A DNA stretch of 64,000 nt from contig NC_049988.1 in NCBI RefSeq assembly GCF_000003815.2, forward strand, positions 2,855,405 to 2,919,404, read 5' to 3'. The position numbers and the translations under genes are program-made. The DNA comes from Branchiostoma floridae (Eukaryota > Chordata > Leptocardii > Amphioxiformes > Branchiostomatidae). Positions 12,955 to 28,676 of the stretch are shown piece after piece (positions within the stretch are counted from its first letter, which is position 1; each line of letters begins with the position of its first letter). Below the pieces are notes generated by a model. It had not been told where the DNA came from, made no database searches, and saw nothing but the letters and a program-made list of their open reading frames with translations.

Positions 12955-13173
12955 ATGGCGGAAAGAAAACAACCGATGCTCAACCTCAGAAATTCTGCGC
13001 TGCGTTTCTTTCAAAGTTCGGCCAAGCAATGTCTGAGAACTGTCCAAGGAAACAATATAGATGGTACAGTAGCGAAATATGCAAGTCAAAACAACTCAAA
13101 AATATCTAAAAATTATATTTTATCACACCCGCCTTTCTCTTTGCAACTGTGCAATCAGTTGGGTCAAAATTAA
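12955..13173 (+). CDS. Possible first exon, function unknown
   Basis: A 72-codon ORF starts at an ATGGCGG motif of the YY1 type often found at animal transcription starts. Its first 35 residues (MAERKQPMLNLRNSALRF...) are basic and amphipathic, like a mitochondrial presequence. A donor-like GATGGTACAG lies about 13060. No downstream exon was found and no family is recognised. It may be a genuine first exon of a gene whose remaining exons were missed, or chance. Confidence 0.2.
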   Translation: MAERKQPMLNLRNSALRFFQSSAKQCLRTVQGNNIDGTVAKYASQNNSKISKNYILSHPPFSLQLCNQLGQN

Positions 13174-13174
13174 C

Positions 13175-14470
13175 ATTTTAAACGGGACTGTTGGACAAAA
13201 ATTGATATGAAGACATGGCTTTTGCATCATTTTTCGTTTTACATTTGTGTTCAAATCATCCTTTGAACTTTTATCAATTCATGCATAGTAAATTTGAACT
13301 TCAGTGCAGGACATGTTCATTTTTGTCGTTCAAAATGGCCGAAGTTAGCGATCCTAGGATCGACGATCGCACGAACTTTGTGACCGCCACCCTAAGCTGA
13401 ATACTGTTGTTGTGACTAGATCGTGCGTGAGTGTGCCGATCACAACGCAGGTGCTAGCTACCCTCACAACGCTACACTCATACACAAAATTAATTACTGA
13501 TATGATCTTTATTTGCATGTTCCTGCCCGTGTGGGCTAAATGCAGCAAATCCCATGATGGAATACTAAAGACTAAGTACTATTACATGTAGTATTACAAT
13601 TGAATAAACGATACATCTGCAGCTATGCTATCATTATATCTAACGTATACATGCCTCTTCCCTTTTCTTAAAACATGTGTATATGAACTCACAGAGTTTG
13701 TGTTGTACAATGTTGTCTGTGGTTGTCATTATGCGTACATACAGGTGTCGTTGGTTAACTCTTTACATCGTGTATCTACATTGAGAGCCGACTGATAAAT
13801 ACGGAGGCGATTCGCAGTCCCCGATCTTTCATTCTAGCCGCTATAAACCCGTGAACCGGATATCGCTATTACAGCCAACCAGTGCGGATCCAGAGTATTC
13901 TCTCTTTTTTTTTAGGATTTCCAGATTTATTTCTCTAGTTGTACACTGTCGAATTCTTAGGCCCAACCTCCCGATGGAAGCCGGTTCAAAATGCCCACTG
14001 CAAGATATGCAAAACAGTCGTAAAGCGCTATACAGTGCGAGTCTTCCATCTGCTTGAAGAGTAAGGATACAACAAAACACATAACAAGGTAGTCTTTGCC
14101 GGAAGCCTTGGGTTGACCTGAAAAGAGAAAAAACAAAGAGAGAAAAATAAGGGAAATGTGTCTTTTTTGCTTGACCTTGACTTAGAGGTCAGAAAACGCA
14201 ACAGTCTGAAATGGTATTTCCTGTGTTTTGGAGAGGATTTATAGTTAGAAGCAGACTTATAAGATCAAGTTTGGTCACGAATTGTTTCTATCATTAGACC
14301 ATGTTTATGGTTTATATGGATGAGCATCCGCTCGCGCATCAATTTCATCCGTTTCCAAAAATATTATAACGTTTTCCACCATCATGCTTTCAATCGTACA
14401 AAACAGTTATAAAAGAAGCAAATACATGCAGTAGATTAAAACATACAAATATATCGGGAAACATACACTT
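13175..14470. other. Intergenic, no gene seen
   Basis: No gene. The motif GCGATCCTAGGATCGACG at about 13347 resembles the loop sequence near 3268 inside the hAT-like MITE, so a relic of that family may be present. Confidence 0.4.
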
Positions 14471-14477
14471 ATGTCAA

Positions 14478-14713
14478 TTCCAACGTCAATTCCAATGTCA
14501 AAGAAAACTACTGTGAAAATAAAAAAAATGAAGAATCTATTGTTCGGTATTCAATACTCTTTGTCTGTCATTTGTTCAGCCTTCCTGAACACATAGATTT
14601 CATAATGAAATGAATGCAACCTTTTTTGGCCGTACTTTTCTTTTATTCGCACGCTCGCATCAGTATTGGGATTCCCAAGGATGTCATCCATATAATCAAA
14701 TCAACATGGCCTT
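14478..14713. mobile_element. Diverged repeat ending in GGCC-type arm
   Basis: This stretch (CAATTCCAATGTCAAAGAA, then TCATTTGTTCAGCCTTCCTG, then GGATGTCATCCATATAATC and CAACATGGCCTT) recurs in diverged form at about 53650-53815. Its last part alone recurs near 50575. The final arm, read in reverse, starts AGGCCATG and continues to ATGGATGACATCC, like the 761-1279 MITE family. Confidence 0.5.
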
Positions 14714-14817
14714 ATGCACTGGGTGAGCTGTGGTATGTCTAACACAATGACAATAGTATTTTAGATAGTCATCATCGGTAGTGTTTTATTGGTTGGCATT
14801 GAGAACGTATCAGTAAT

Positions 14818-14860
14818 TAAGTGATTGATTAATTGATTGATTGACTGATTGATTGATTAT
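14818..14860. repeat. (GATT)n microsatellite
   Basis: Short imperfect run of GATT/AATT tetranucleotides. Confidence 0.8.
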
Positions 14861-15050
14861 CATACTATCAACGTATTTCAAACGTGAGAGGGGATCGGGA
14901 GCGAACTATAAAAAGACATGAAATATTATAGTTACAGAAAGCTGAAATAACTCCAGTATCAAGTTGGCTAAAATTTATATTTTGGCCACCATCTCAAAGT
15001 TTGTATCATGGACAACGAGGTGGTAACTATAAGGACAATAACTGTTTTTG

Positions 15051-15235
15051 TAGCCTCTACCAGGCTCCCCAGGTCCCTGGAAAAATAGTAGAAATTGTCC
15101 AAATAGACAGACGACACACCAGAGGAGTTGGTTGGCCGAGGAGTACAGTTTGCGACCTGTACTCATCCCGTGTCTTTTCTGTCTATTTGGTCTGCTAATT
15201 TTCCTGGGGAGCCTGCATGGTAGACTAAGAGGCTA
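15051..15235. mobile_element. hAT-like MITE, TAGCCTCTACCAG family, copy 2
   Basis: The element starts TAGCCTCTACCAGGCTCC and ends with a degenerate complement (GGGGAGCCTGCATGGTAGAC, then TAAGAGGCTA). It has the same GGAAAAATAGTAGAAAT-type inner arm as 3184-3394. Flanks are TGTTTTTG and CAGTTTCTG, which fits an old, mutated target duplication. Confidence 0.7.
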
Positions 15236-15680
15236 CAGTTTCTGAGAAAAAGTTTCAATGTCACAAAGAATGTTACTCAGTAGAAGATCTTTTTCTTTAA
15301 AGAAATCCGGTTCTAGGTCACATGTGGCACTGGGGTTGGTTTATTTGCTGTGATTGAGGCATGGCGGTTTGACGCTCTCTGCTTTATTCATCCGAAAACT
15401 TACGCGTGAATGTATTAAAGGGTCAGCCTGATTTTATCACAATTAAAATGATTTCGTTTTTAAGCAGCGTAGCAATTTTGAGACGACACCCAGTCCCGGG
15501 CACCTCCGAATGCAAATTCGGCTGAAAATTTGTTGTGAATTATTCTCTTGTAAACAAGGAGGTTGGAATTATATTGCGCAGCTGGTTGACCCCTTTTCTA
15601 GGTCAATTTTTCGTGGTACACGGAACGCCGTTGGTCTTCGAAACATCGTGACCGTTCACTCATGATCAGCTGAGAGCGCT
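15236..15680. other. Intergenic, no gene seen
   Basis: Spacer before the 15681 ORF; CpG content rises towards 15900. No motif is firmly assignable. Confidence 0.4.
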
Positions 15681-15887
15681 ATGGTAGGATTTCCCACCAA
15701 GTATCCTCCAAAGCCAGATGATTTTTGTTCTAAAAGACACTCTGTCATCACAGACAAGCCTGGTGTTTTGCTTGAGTGGATTTGGGAGAAGCTAAACAGG
15801 CATATCGCTGACAAACGGCCTTGTACAGTAGTAGTTTTCGGTTGCAACGCGGCCCGCGTCGGGCGATTCCGAAAAATCAACCTCTGA
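15681..15887 (+). CDS. Hypothetical 68-residue ORF, possible first exon
   Basis: The sequence MVGFPTKYPPKPDDFCSKRH... LLEWIWEKLNRHIADK... has mixed composition and a predicted helix, and the surrounding 600 bp is locally CpG-rich, as at a promoter. A donor-like ACAGTAGTA lies at about 15827. The stretch ITDKPGVLLEWIWEKLN is only vaguely like the core of DDA1-type proteins, which is not enough to name it. No downstream exon was found. Confidence 0.25.
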   Translation: MVGFPTKYPPKPDDFCSKRHSVITDKPGVLLEWIWEKLNRHIADKRPCTVVVFGCNAARVGRFRKINL

Positions 15888-16452
15888 GGTCATAGGCGCC
15901 TTTTTTTTGAGCTCGCCCGGGCTTTAATTCTTAACATCGTGTCCCTCTGCTTCCTTTATGTCAAAGATATGTTCGTTATCGACCGTTCTTGTCCTTTAAA
16001 ATGGTGCAAATGACGGAGAGGCGAGCAGTTTTTGCCAGCCCAGGGTGCGTATACTCAGTCAGTGGCCGTGGGTGAAGGGAAAATGAAAAACATGGCGACC
16101 GCCTTTCCGGGCGCGCGGGGAGTGTGCCAGTCGGCCGATGTTCCTCGTTTCCTCACTCCCTATTTAGGAAGATAAAAACGGTTGAATGTACAGTCTAAAA
16201 CTGCAGCTTTGCAGCATTTCATCCTTCGGTGTTTTGTGCGCGATTTATGCAGTCATGATTGGCGTAAATATTAGTGCTATTTTATGCATGGCATAATGAT
16301 AATCGGATCTCAGTGGCGCGTTGGGCGGTTGCTGAAATGAAATTGAGTCGCGGGTTTCGACCACTACCCTCTGTCCCTACACATTTTCGCAGTGTACTAA
16401 AAGCTATGACTATATGGCTCTAAATTTAACGCTTCTTCACCTTTATTCGCGA
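15888..16452. other. CpG-rich spacer with ATGGCGACC motif
   Basis: Locally GC-rich. AACATGGCGACC near 16089 (YY1-like) opens a 27-codon ORF. It may be a promoter remnant; no gene is supported. Confidence 0.3.
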
Positions 16453-16454
16453 GT

Positions 16455-16637
16455 TAACCTATATCCGTTGTTTTAAGAACGGGCCGGTATTTTGGTAGTA
16501 TCAAGTGGACGGACGGTGGTTACAAATTGCATCTACGCAATGTGAACGTTTTTTCATAACATGCAATTTCAAACCACTGGCGTCGAAGTTGATACCCCTA
16601 AATATCCTGTTCAACAATACAACGGATATAGGTTAGC
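16455..16637. mobile_element. Short TIR element, AACCTATATCCG type
   Basis: TAACCTATATCCGTTGT near 16455 is mirrored by ACAACGGATATAGGTTA at about 16619-16635. Inner stretches (GGTATTTTGGTAGTATCA against TTGATACCCCTAAATATCC) also pair partly. It is non-coding and MITE-like. Confidence 0.65.
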
Positions 16638-16639
16638 CT

Positions 16640-17940
16640 ACAGATAAAGGTAAACTAGTGTTACACAGGTCTACGGTCGGCCTTCCGAGTCACCCTACTA
16701 GTTATATGACTAGTAATCGATGATTGTGTTTCTCAGCCGTATGAAGTATACTTGAATGATTAACGTTTATCTTATATGTAATATTTTTCGCACTGAGACT
16801 TGACATTTAGTTACTGTATGATTTCTTCAGGTCTATGACCAAACTAAAAAGCGTTAATAAATTCCGTCACTTGAAAAGATCATTATTGTAGATATGAATG
16901 CAGCTACTCAATCATCGGAGAGAACTGAATTGACAAAACTCCAAAGCTAGGTTAATCAAGTTTTTTAAGTTGTAGTTTGTCAAAGTTTACCGGGGCGAGC
17001 TAGATGCAGGATTTTGTGCTATAACAAGTGGTCGGCCAATTACATGTTGACCACAATGGCCTATCATTAAGTGTCCATTCACTGGATGCCCCAGAATCGG
17101 ACCGTGCAGCCAGGTATAACAATAGCCAGGTGTGAAAAGTGATAATCACTACAGAAAAGGCTATGTCATTTTGTGGTCATCATTGAAAACGCCCGACTGC
17201 ACTAGGAAAGTTCGAACACTAGTACAGTCGAGCGGACAACATTTATACCTTACATCTCTTTCGGTGCCGATTTCGTACTGTCAGACAATCGACGATTGTA
17301 AAATATGCAACTTAACTAACAGCTATTCTTGGCTTTAACTTCTCCGAAAGATTGGTGCAAAGTGATTTTGGTTTGACGGTGAAACTTTGAAAACTCCTGT
17401 TCTTCAATGCGAGGAACCATTTGCGAAGTCAACTAAACAACTTACAAACAAGATACAAGAAAGCATAAAAACTACCGATATACGTGAGATATGTTTCAGT
17501 TCATTATACTGAGGGCACATTCTTCTCTTTAACTGTGTGGTATACATGTCGTTTCGGAGAAGTAAGTGGGAAAACTGTATTCTTCTCTTGAAGACTTCTT
17601 TCCACAAAAGTATGTCCGCACACAAAACTATAGTAATCATATTGGCAACAACCACTCAAGTTATTCTACTATACAACAAGACAGAGCCTCTTTGAAATAG
17701 TTGATTACACAAAATACCATGGATAGAAATGGATAAAATCATTGATAAAACCAGCCCTTCAGTTCTGGTATAGTAAACCAAACACACGTGCTCAGTTTGG
17801 CACATAGTACTTTTCACTGATGATTGTCATATATACCACGTTTACATACCCCCTATGATATAGACATTTTCTTAACTCTCTTGTATTGTGAAAACAGAGG
17901 CTAGTACCAAACACACACTACGGTACTAACACTACGGCGG

Positions 17941-17960
<20 letters not shown>
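16640..17960. other. Intergenic, no gene seen
   Basis: Unique-looking AT-rich sequence; ORFs are short and lack recognisable domains. Confidence 0.4.
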
Positions 17961-19215
<1,255 letters not shown>

Positions 19216-19460
19216 GTGGTCGCCATCTTGAATCAGACGATATTTTGAGGGAAAAACGTCGCGTGTTGCGCGCGTTCTAACCTCAATAACACAGATAATG
19301 AGATTAAGTCTGCCCGCTCTTGGGTCGGCGATGTTCAAACATGTGGCCTAGATTTTAACCAAATGATAGCTGAGAGCTAAACCGCCCCTAGCGACTGGGA
19401 AACGCAAGGAGAAGGGATGACAGGGTTTTTAGTTAGCGGACGGCTGCCGCCATATTGGTT
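19216..19460. promoter_or_regulatory. Candidate promoter with two YY1-type motifs
   Basis: CAAGATGGCGACC (minus strand, 19218-19230) and CCAATATGGCGGC (minus strand, 19446-19458) are matches to the ATGGCGGC-type element common at animal transcription starts. The stretch is more CpG-rich than its surroundings. Which gene it would serve is unknown. Confidence 0.3.
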
Positions 19461-19478
19461 TAGCTCCGGTGTACAGAA

Positions 19479-19649
19479 ATGGCTTTTTTTCGCGCCATTG
19501 GGACTGGTGCTATATTATTCACGGGACTGCTATTTCTAATTATTTCAATCTCTGGAAACCTACATAAACTCATCCCCGAAAGTCTACTCTATCTAATTTT
19601 GAGCGAGAATTTTTACAGCCTTCACGGTGATACTGAGTTCAAAATATAA
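19479..19649 (+). CDS. Small hydrophobic ORF, 56 residues, unknown
   Basis: The ORF starts with a good context (GAAATGG) just after the GC-rich 19440-19475 stretch. It encodes MAFFRAIGTGAILFTGLLFL..., a clear membrane-spanning or signal-anchor segment over residues about 8-26, followed by a polar tail. No family is recognised. It may be a micro-protein, the first exon of a longer gene (donor-like CACGGTGATA near 19628), or chance. Confidence 0.25.
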   Translation: MAFFRAIGTGAILFTGLLFLIISISGNLHKLIPESLLYLILSENFYSLHGDTEFKI

Positions 19650-20181
19650 AGGTTGTGTTGCACCGTCATGATTCGCGGTCACGATTGCGTTTATGATCAT
19701 ATCAAAGTACATGTGTGTTCTTTAAAAAGCACGGTACTGTCCATGAAGTCTGAAAATCATCACAAACATTTTAAAAGTTTAGATGACGTTTCCAGTCGAT
19801 TTCACATTGTAAAACGGTCCCCTAAACTAATAGAGTCGTGATATCCATAGGAGTGGCATTCGTAATTTATGTATTTGGGAGTCCCAGAAATGCGGAGGAT
19901 ATTTTCCTGTGCACGCATGCATGAAGCCAGGTTATTATCTATCCCCTGAGAACCAAGCCTCTCTCCTCTGATTGGCTCAGCCCTTAACTAGTTTTAAGTT
20001 GATGGATGAATGATTGACGTGTGTCAGCCCTCTTCAATCAAACCAGCGGATTTAAGAGGCTGGAAGTGATTGAGAGCCCTATCGAGTTTCTATGCAAATG
20101 CGACGCGTGCATTTGTCTTGGCGCCCTCTTGAAAAGGGGAAAACTAGAAGTTACCGAGAAATTTCGGTAGACTTTTTCCTT
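19650..20181. other. Intergenic, no gene seen
   Basis: No supported feature. Confidence 0.4.
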
Positions 20182-20190
20182 TACTCAAGC

Positions 20191-20219
20191 AAGGACGTTA
20201 TATCTGATAAAACGTCCTT
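20191..20219. mobile_element. 29-bp palindromic micro-insertion, copy 1
   Basis: AAGGACGTTATATC, CTGATAA-type middle, then AACGTCCTT: a near-perfect palindrome of 29 bp. It is flanked by exact 9-bp direct repeats TACTCAAGC at 20182-20190 and 20220-20228, as left by transposition. A second copy of the same length is at 21944-21972. Confidence 0.75.
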
Positions 20220-20228
20220 TACTCAAGC

Positions 20229-20698
20229 CTGTTCACAAGTGCGATTCTTTATCCCACAATCTATCTCATACATCAGTATATCATATGTATACTGTACACA
20301 AATATCATATTTCGAGATGACATTTTAAAGTTCGAGTTGCGGTCTGACTTGAGCGCTCTAGCTCCGTGTATTTTGCTTCAATCGCTGTTTTCCCCATTAA
20401 AAAAAAAAAAAACTTCTGAAATCTCTGACTTAAACATTTTTCCCTTTTTGCCCACTCAAAAATACATTTACACAAGAACTTTATACGCCCCTGATCTATA
20501 ATACCAAGTGTTGTTGAAAATAAAAACTTCGGTATACTATAAGACTTGCATAGTGCAAATAATTATAACGTTTCTAAAACGGCACCCGACCGATCTTCGC
20601 TAGTCCTTCTTCAGAAAGGCCCCTCAACTTTTTCTAGGGTTCAAAATGCATGCAAAACTTCAAGTTGAAGGCAAATGATATATCATTATACATATTGT
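20229..20698. other. Intergenic, no gene seen
   Basis: AT-rich, with an A-run at about 20400. No gene seen. Confidence 0.4.
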
Positions 20699-20940
20699 TA
20701 GCCTCTACCAGGCTCCACATGTCGCTGAAAATTGTAGAAATCGGCCAACTGGACAACGCACCTGAGGGACTTCGCCGACCAAGTGTGCCACTGTAGTATA
20801 CGGAGCGGCCGACCAACTGTACAATGTACATGTAGTTTGTAAACTGAAGTTTAGAGCCGGCCAACTCCTCTGGTATGTTTTCTGTCTATTTGGCCAACTT
20901 GTACTATTTCTAGCGACACGTGAAGCTTGCTAGATGCTTA
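20699..20940. mobile_element. hAT-like MITE, TAGCCTCTACCAG family, copy 3
   Basis: The left arm TAGCCTCTACCAGGCTCC leads into CGCTGAAAATTGTAGAAAT. The right arm is degenerate (CTATTTCTAGCGACACGTG, then AGCTTGCTAGATGCTTA). It is the most diverged of the three copies; no clean target duplication remains. Confidence 0.65.
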
Positions 20941-21943
20941 TTACATATAAGATCCATTGTGTATGAGTTTTACCGGCTCATTGAAAATGGTGAAGAATAT
21001 GAGTTGTTGGTTTTCAGCTAGACTTGCGCGGGGGCACAGCTAGAATATACTCGGAATACTCGGTGTACAACTGGCGGTCACGTTTCCTCAGTGCCAGTGG
21101 TATATCGTAACACCTTATATACAGGTGCCACGAATGTAGAAAATCTGTATATTGAAGGACCAACTAGTAGATCTATACTAAGCGGGCACAAGCGTTTTCC
21201 GCGATCAGGCTGCCTGACCGCTGTGCTTTTAGCGGCCCGGCAATAGTGAACTTCGCGCCAATGTACAAGTGCTATGATGAAGCCATGCACGCCGGATCCA
21301 AACTGTATTTGGGTTTTCTAACTGCATATTCAGACCATAGAATGTATTTATACCTCCTAGTTTGCACAGGTTGACTCCCTATTACCTGGTCAAGAAGATT
21401 GAAAACGGGCTGTCCCCCACACTGTCCTGGCGACACTGAGAGTTAGAGCGACAGAGAAGGACGATCGAACGCCCGTCTCGAAATGTATTTTATAAACCAC
21501 AAAGAACTGAGGCATCGACTTTGCTTGGAGCCTAACTATACAAAAACACTGTTAGAACTTACAGAGGGTTTCATATAGCTCTTGGTACACGCAGTTTGCA
21601 TACTATGACAGTAATACTGGAGAACAATCGTCGGAACCGAAATTTAAAGCACTGTATAGACCTGCCACGTTTCACGTACTTGTAAATGCATTACGGTTAT
21701 ATCACTACAGACTGGACATTTTCCGATGAGTTTGCCGGTAAAAGGGGGATCGTTTAATAATAGAAAAGTCGTTGGGACCAGACCTAAAATTTAGAACTCC
21801 GAATACAATTTGTCAATCGGAATTGTGGTATTGCTTCGCTGTGGACACATCTCAGTACACTAGGCACACGACTTAGCTATCGTGAAAGGTTTGCGGTCCT
21901 GTGTAGAAAAACTTATGATAACTTATGTAAGGCTTGTTGTACC
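20941..21943. other. Intergenic, no gene seen
   Basis: No supported feature. Confidence 0.4.
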
Positions 21944-21972
21944 AAGGACGTTATATCTGATGTAACGTCCTT
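21944..21972. mobile_element. 29-bp palindromic micro-insertion, copy 2
   Basis: Same 29-bp length and sequence as 20191-20219 except for two central bases (GATGTAACG instead of GATAAAACG). Flanks TGTTGTACC and GGTTGTACA match at 7 of 9 positions, consistent with an older 9-bp target duplication. Confidence 0.7.
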
Positions 21973-24470
21973 GGTTGTACAGATACAAGTACTGAAGTAG
22001 CTGAGAGTTCACGTGTTGTGTTCCCGGACATTTCAAAGGACATACAAAGATATAAAACTGAGTTATCAATGTAAAATCTTACAGATATCAATTTTCATGA
22101 AAACCAGAAAAGCATAGTTTTTATACTGGCACGCCCATGGGTTTATCAGGTAGTTCTATAGCATTTATTGTCCCTGAATTTAAATATTCTTACAATATGG
22201 GTGGCTCTCCTATTGTTCTACCCGGTTTGGATTTTATAGCAGGGTTATAAAATGATTAGCGTGTTCGTGAGAGAAGCTGTTTTTTCCATGGTTCACGGAG
22301 AAAGAAAAACCGACCTACACTGAGCAGGCAGGATCAATTGATTTGAACCTCCTTGCTACGTACGGTAACAGGCAGTGGGAAAAGCATGGTGGTAGCGCTA
22401 AGCGAGGGCGCAAACACTGAAACCGTAACCTCTTAATTTCTGTCGTTTGAGATTTCAAGGGACCGTTGAATTTTGGTCAAGAAGAAGGGAGGGGGACAGG
22501 GTTCGAAGCCATGCTAGTGGGGGAAACACGTATGCTTTTGGGGAGGGAAAATCGGGGACATTTAGTGGCGGTATTCGTGATTGATGATTTAGTTTTTAAA
22601 ACGTGTTCGGAAATACGATAGCTCGGAGCTTGTGATTTATGCGTCTAAATTTGGTCCTCCCTCGCAAAATTAGCGGCGAAGGGAGGCGTATTTAATGGCG
22701 TGGAGAGGAACAAATGGCCATTGTTTGTGTACTGTGGTTGTGTGAGGGATTGTGGAAAGAGGAAAACCGGAGGGAGTCAGTACACGGGATACACACATGC
22801 GCTATTCAACACACGTCCGCGCGTTCGACTCTCAGACTATGGCGGCGAATTGTGCTCGGAAAATAAAATTGGAAACAAGATGGCGTCGAGGTAGAGAAAA
22901 TAAACCTAGGCACATTGTACGCTGTGTAAAACATTTAAAGTTGTGATCATTATATAGCGAATACGTGAACCGTGTACCACCGAGTAGGGAAAATTAACAA
23001 TGTATAATATATAAGTACAGTGGATTATTTTAATAGTTGGGGGAGGGGGGAATAGCAACTTGAATCCATCGCTCTGTCTGAGTAGCGGGTTGAACACGGC
23101 TAGACAAAAATGGCGGATTTTTTTTTTTCTTTTTGGTTTCCGGGCCCGGAAAATGGCACCGTGAGGATTTAATGTTATTACTACGTTGGAAGACAGGTTG
23201 TACAAATGCGCCTGTTCAATTAAAGAAAATATGACGAATTAAGGTACAAAATATGAAACACAGGCGTTGCAATAAAAGTTAACACAGGAGTGGCACTGAG
23301 TCGGTAACGGAGGCAGGCACTGGGGTGATTTTTACCGACGAGGGAATTTTGGATTTTAGAAACGCCCGACAACGTGTGTTGTAGGGAATATGCCAGCAAA
23401 TATAAGTTTGCACCCTAAATTGGACTTTTCGGTCAAACTGAGCCCAGAATCGCTGCTATTTCCATTACCAACTGTTTCTTGTATCAATTTACGGAATTTC
23501 TACTTTTCCAGTGTCAGATCTGGGAAGGCAAGTGTCTAGTAATTTTGCGGCTCAATAAATTTCCGATTTAGACATCTTGACTGCGTTTGGGGTAAAATGT
23601 CCATTTTTGACCGTTATGTAAATAAATACGATTTGTGAGTTGTGGAAATGGGATACCCGTGAAGGACACATGAATAAGGAAAACCGGAATCTATCCCTTG
23701 GGAACCGAACCAAGAAAAAAGCGCCCCGTTTTCACAGATGTAGATAATTTATTCCTTTTCCCCTATCTCCTCATCAAAGCTTTACTTGTTGATCAGAAAT
23801 GTATACAGGAAACGGGCTATTCCCATTATAGAAATGTGGTGTGAAAATCGTACATTCCAAAAAGGCGGGGGTTGCTCCCACCCCCAACCCCTCCCCTCTT
23901 ACACAAATCTCTTTTGTCTCCGGGTTTCAGACATTTGTCCTGGCCAATCGTAGAGCGCGAATTGGTCATTAAATGATAGTCCCCTCCTGAACTGAACGGC
24001 TCGTATTTAGTAAGGTGGTCTGGCCATTTGTCAAGATTTGCTGGTGACAGTTGGGCCGGTGTTCGCGAGTGTGCACATGCATGTGTGCGGAGCTGGGGGT
24101 TAGTTTCTCTCTCGTATAGCGGCCTGAGGACCCCCGAATCTTTTGTACGATCTGCTTCAGTCAGTCATTCATTCGATTCGTTCAGTCGCACGCCATTGCT
24201 ACAAGTAGCGAGGTCGCATTTCAGGCCCCCAGCTTTCTTGTTCTGTCATATTTCCAGGTATTCGGCTTTGGTGCATGCCCTTGGCACCTCATGCCAGTGG
24301 CCGTATAGCTGCAATTATTTCATGTGCCATGATTGCAGAAATTCCTGCGTCCAGAACTAGAAAATAGCTTGGATGTGTGTGTAAAATATGTTTTGAGACA
24401 GTGTATTTTTATTTCTAGGATTTTTATTGGAGAATTTTGTTCATGTTTTTTTTCTTCTTCTGTTTTCCAG
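21973..24470. promoter_or_regulatory. SKIDA1 upstream region, probable promoter and leader exons
   Basis: From about 22440 the sequence becomes more GC- and CpG-rich up to the gene. ATGGCGGCG (near 22840), ACAAGATGGCGTCG (about 22877) and AAAATGGCGG (about 23107) are YY1-type motifs that could mark transcription starts. Donor-like sites follow at about 22887 (CGAGGTAGAG) and 24256 (CCAGGTATTC); either could splice to the acceptor at 24470. Exact leader exons cannot be fixed without transcripts. Confidence 0.4.
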
Positions 24471-27430
<2,960 letters not shown>

Positions 27431-28363
27431 TCGCAGGTGTGTGGAGTGATTGTACATGTCTGTGACCAAGTCTCCTCACTTCTAATACATGTGAAACACT
27501 ACACCACTGTCTCACTGTGTACATAGTATACTGCACTTTCTTATCTACATTCATGGGTTCTCTGCAATACCTATCACTACCACACAAACTGACGTTACTC
27601 TTTCACTACGTCTTGTAAATGTGCAACCCTTCTTCAAGTTCCACGTACAAGTTTCCACTGAGAAAACTAAAACACAACAGTAACGTCCTTGGAAATACAG
27701 GAATCTCTGATTTTGACAATTTAGACAACCATTTTGCCATGTCCTAGACTATAATTTATAAAGTAGAGTTGTGGATGCATTCATTCTCCATTGGTAAAGT
27801 ATTGGGAGATTTCAAAACAACTACATCACTCAAGAAAATGCAGTTTGAATGCTCCAAATAGAAGGGTTTGTGATTTTGACACAAGTTTTTCTATAAGAAA
27901 GCAATGTCTGGGTCTCATTGTTTAAAGAAGTGTAATTTTGCACTCAAGCTTTATAAGATTGTTCTTTCAAGTTCTTAATTAAAAACCGTACCTTAGTATG
28001 TAAAGATAGTATGAAATATTTCCTCTATTTTGAACAGCTTTATTTTGGGGGGGGGGGGAAATATTAGTCTTCACAACCATATTTACCTTTTTCAGAATAG
28101 TTCTGAAAAAAAAAATTAAAATTTGGATAAAATTTCGGTGAGAAAGCGTCAAATTTTGCATAGATGTAGATATACCATAGATTCAGTGTTGACACGTGTA
28201 TGACAAAAATTACCACCTGTATTCCATACGTACGGATACATATGTCTTTTTACATACCCTGATAATATGTTCATATCCAGCCTATGCTAAACCCCAGAGA
28301 CATTGAGACAGCATGGTTTAGTTGGGTCCCTTGGCGAGGTCACTAGGCCATGGGCAACCTGCC
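27431..28363 (+). other. SKIDA1 3' UTR (probable)
   Basis: About 930 bp of AT-rich sequence between the stop codon and the first well-placed poly(A) signal, with no ORF of interest. A G-run of about 12 lies near 28047. Confidence 0.5.
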
Positions 28364-28369
28364 AATAAA
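28364..28369 (+). terminator. Probable SKIDA1 poly(A) signal AATAAA
   Basis: AATAAA is followed within 10-40 bp by a GT-rich stretch (GTGTGTTTGTGCTGTGTGG), the usual layout of an animal cleavage and polyadenylation site. Confidence 0.55.
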
Positions 28370-28676
28370 TCTAGTGTGTTTGTGCTGTGTGGTAGGGGCT
28401 GGTGTGTTAGGGGGTGGAGTTTAGATGGGTTGGTAGCCTGCCTTCAGAGAGGTCAAACCCAGGTGTTTCTTTCCTCATGTTCAAGGCCATCCTGGTCGTT
28501 TATTGACAAGAAGAATCCTCCTTTACTGGAATTTTTCACAGTTTTCACTCATATGAGTTTTTATATAGCCTGTTAGTTGTACCATGACAACTAAGGTGGT
28601 ATGCTGTCATGTTGAATTCAATCATGAAAAAAGGTATATGGATATAGATTTTAGACTAAGGATCCTTAGAAAACCC
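28370..28676. other. Intergenic, no gene seen
   Basis: No supported feature. Confidence 0.4.

Noticed and set aside
15681-15887. Assignment of the 68-residue ORF to DDA1
   Set aside because: Only a short hydrophobic-helix pattern agrees; key DDA1 flanking residues are not seen.
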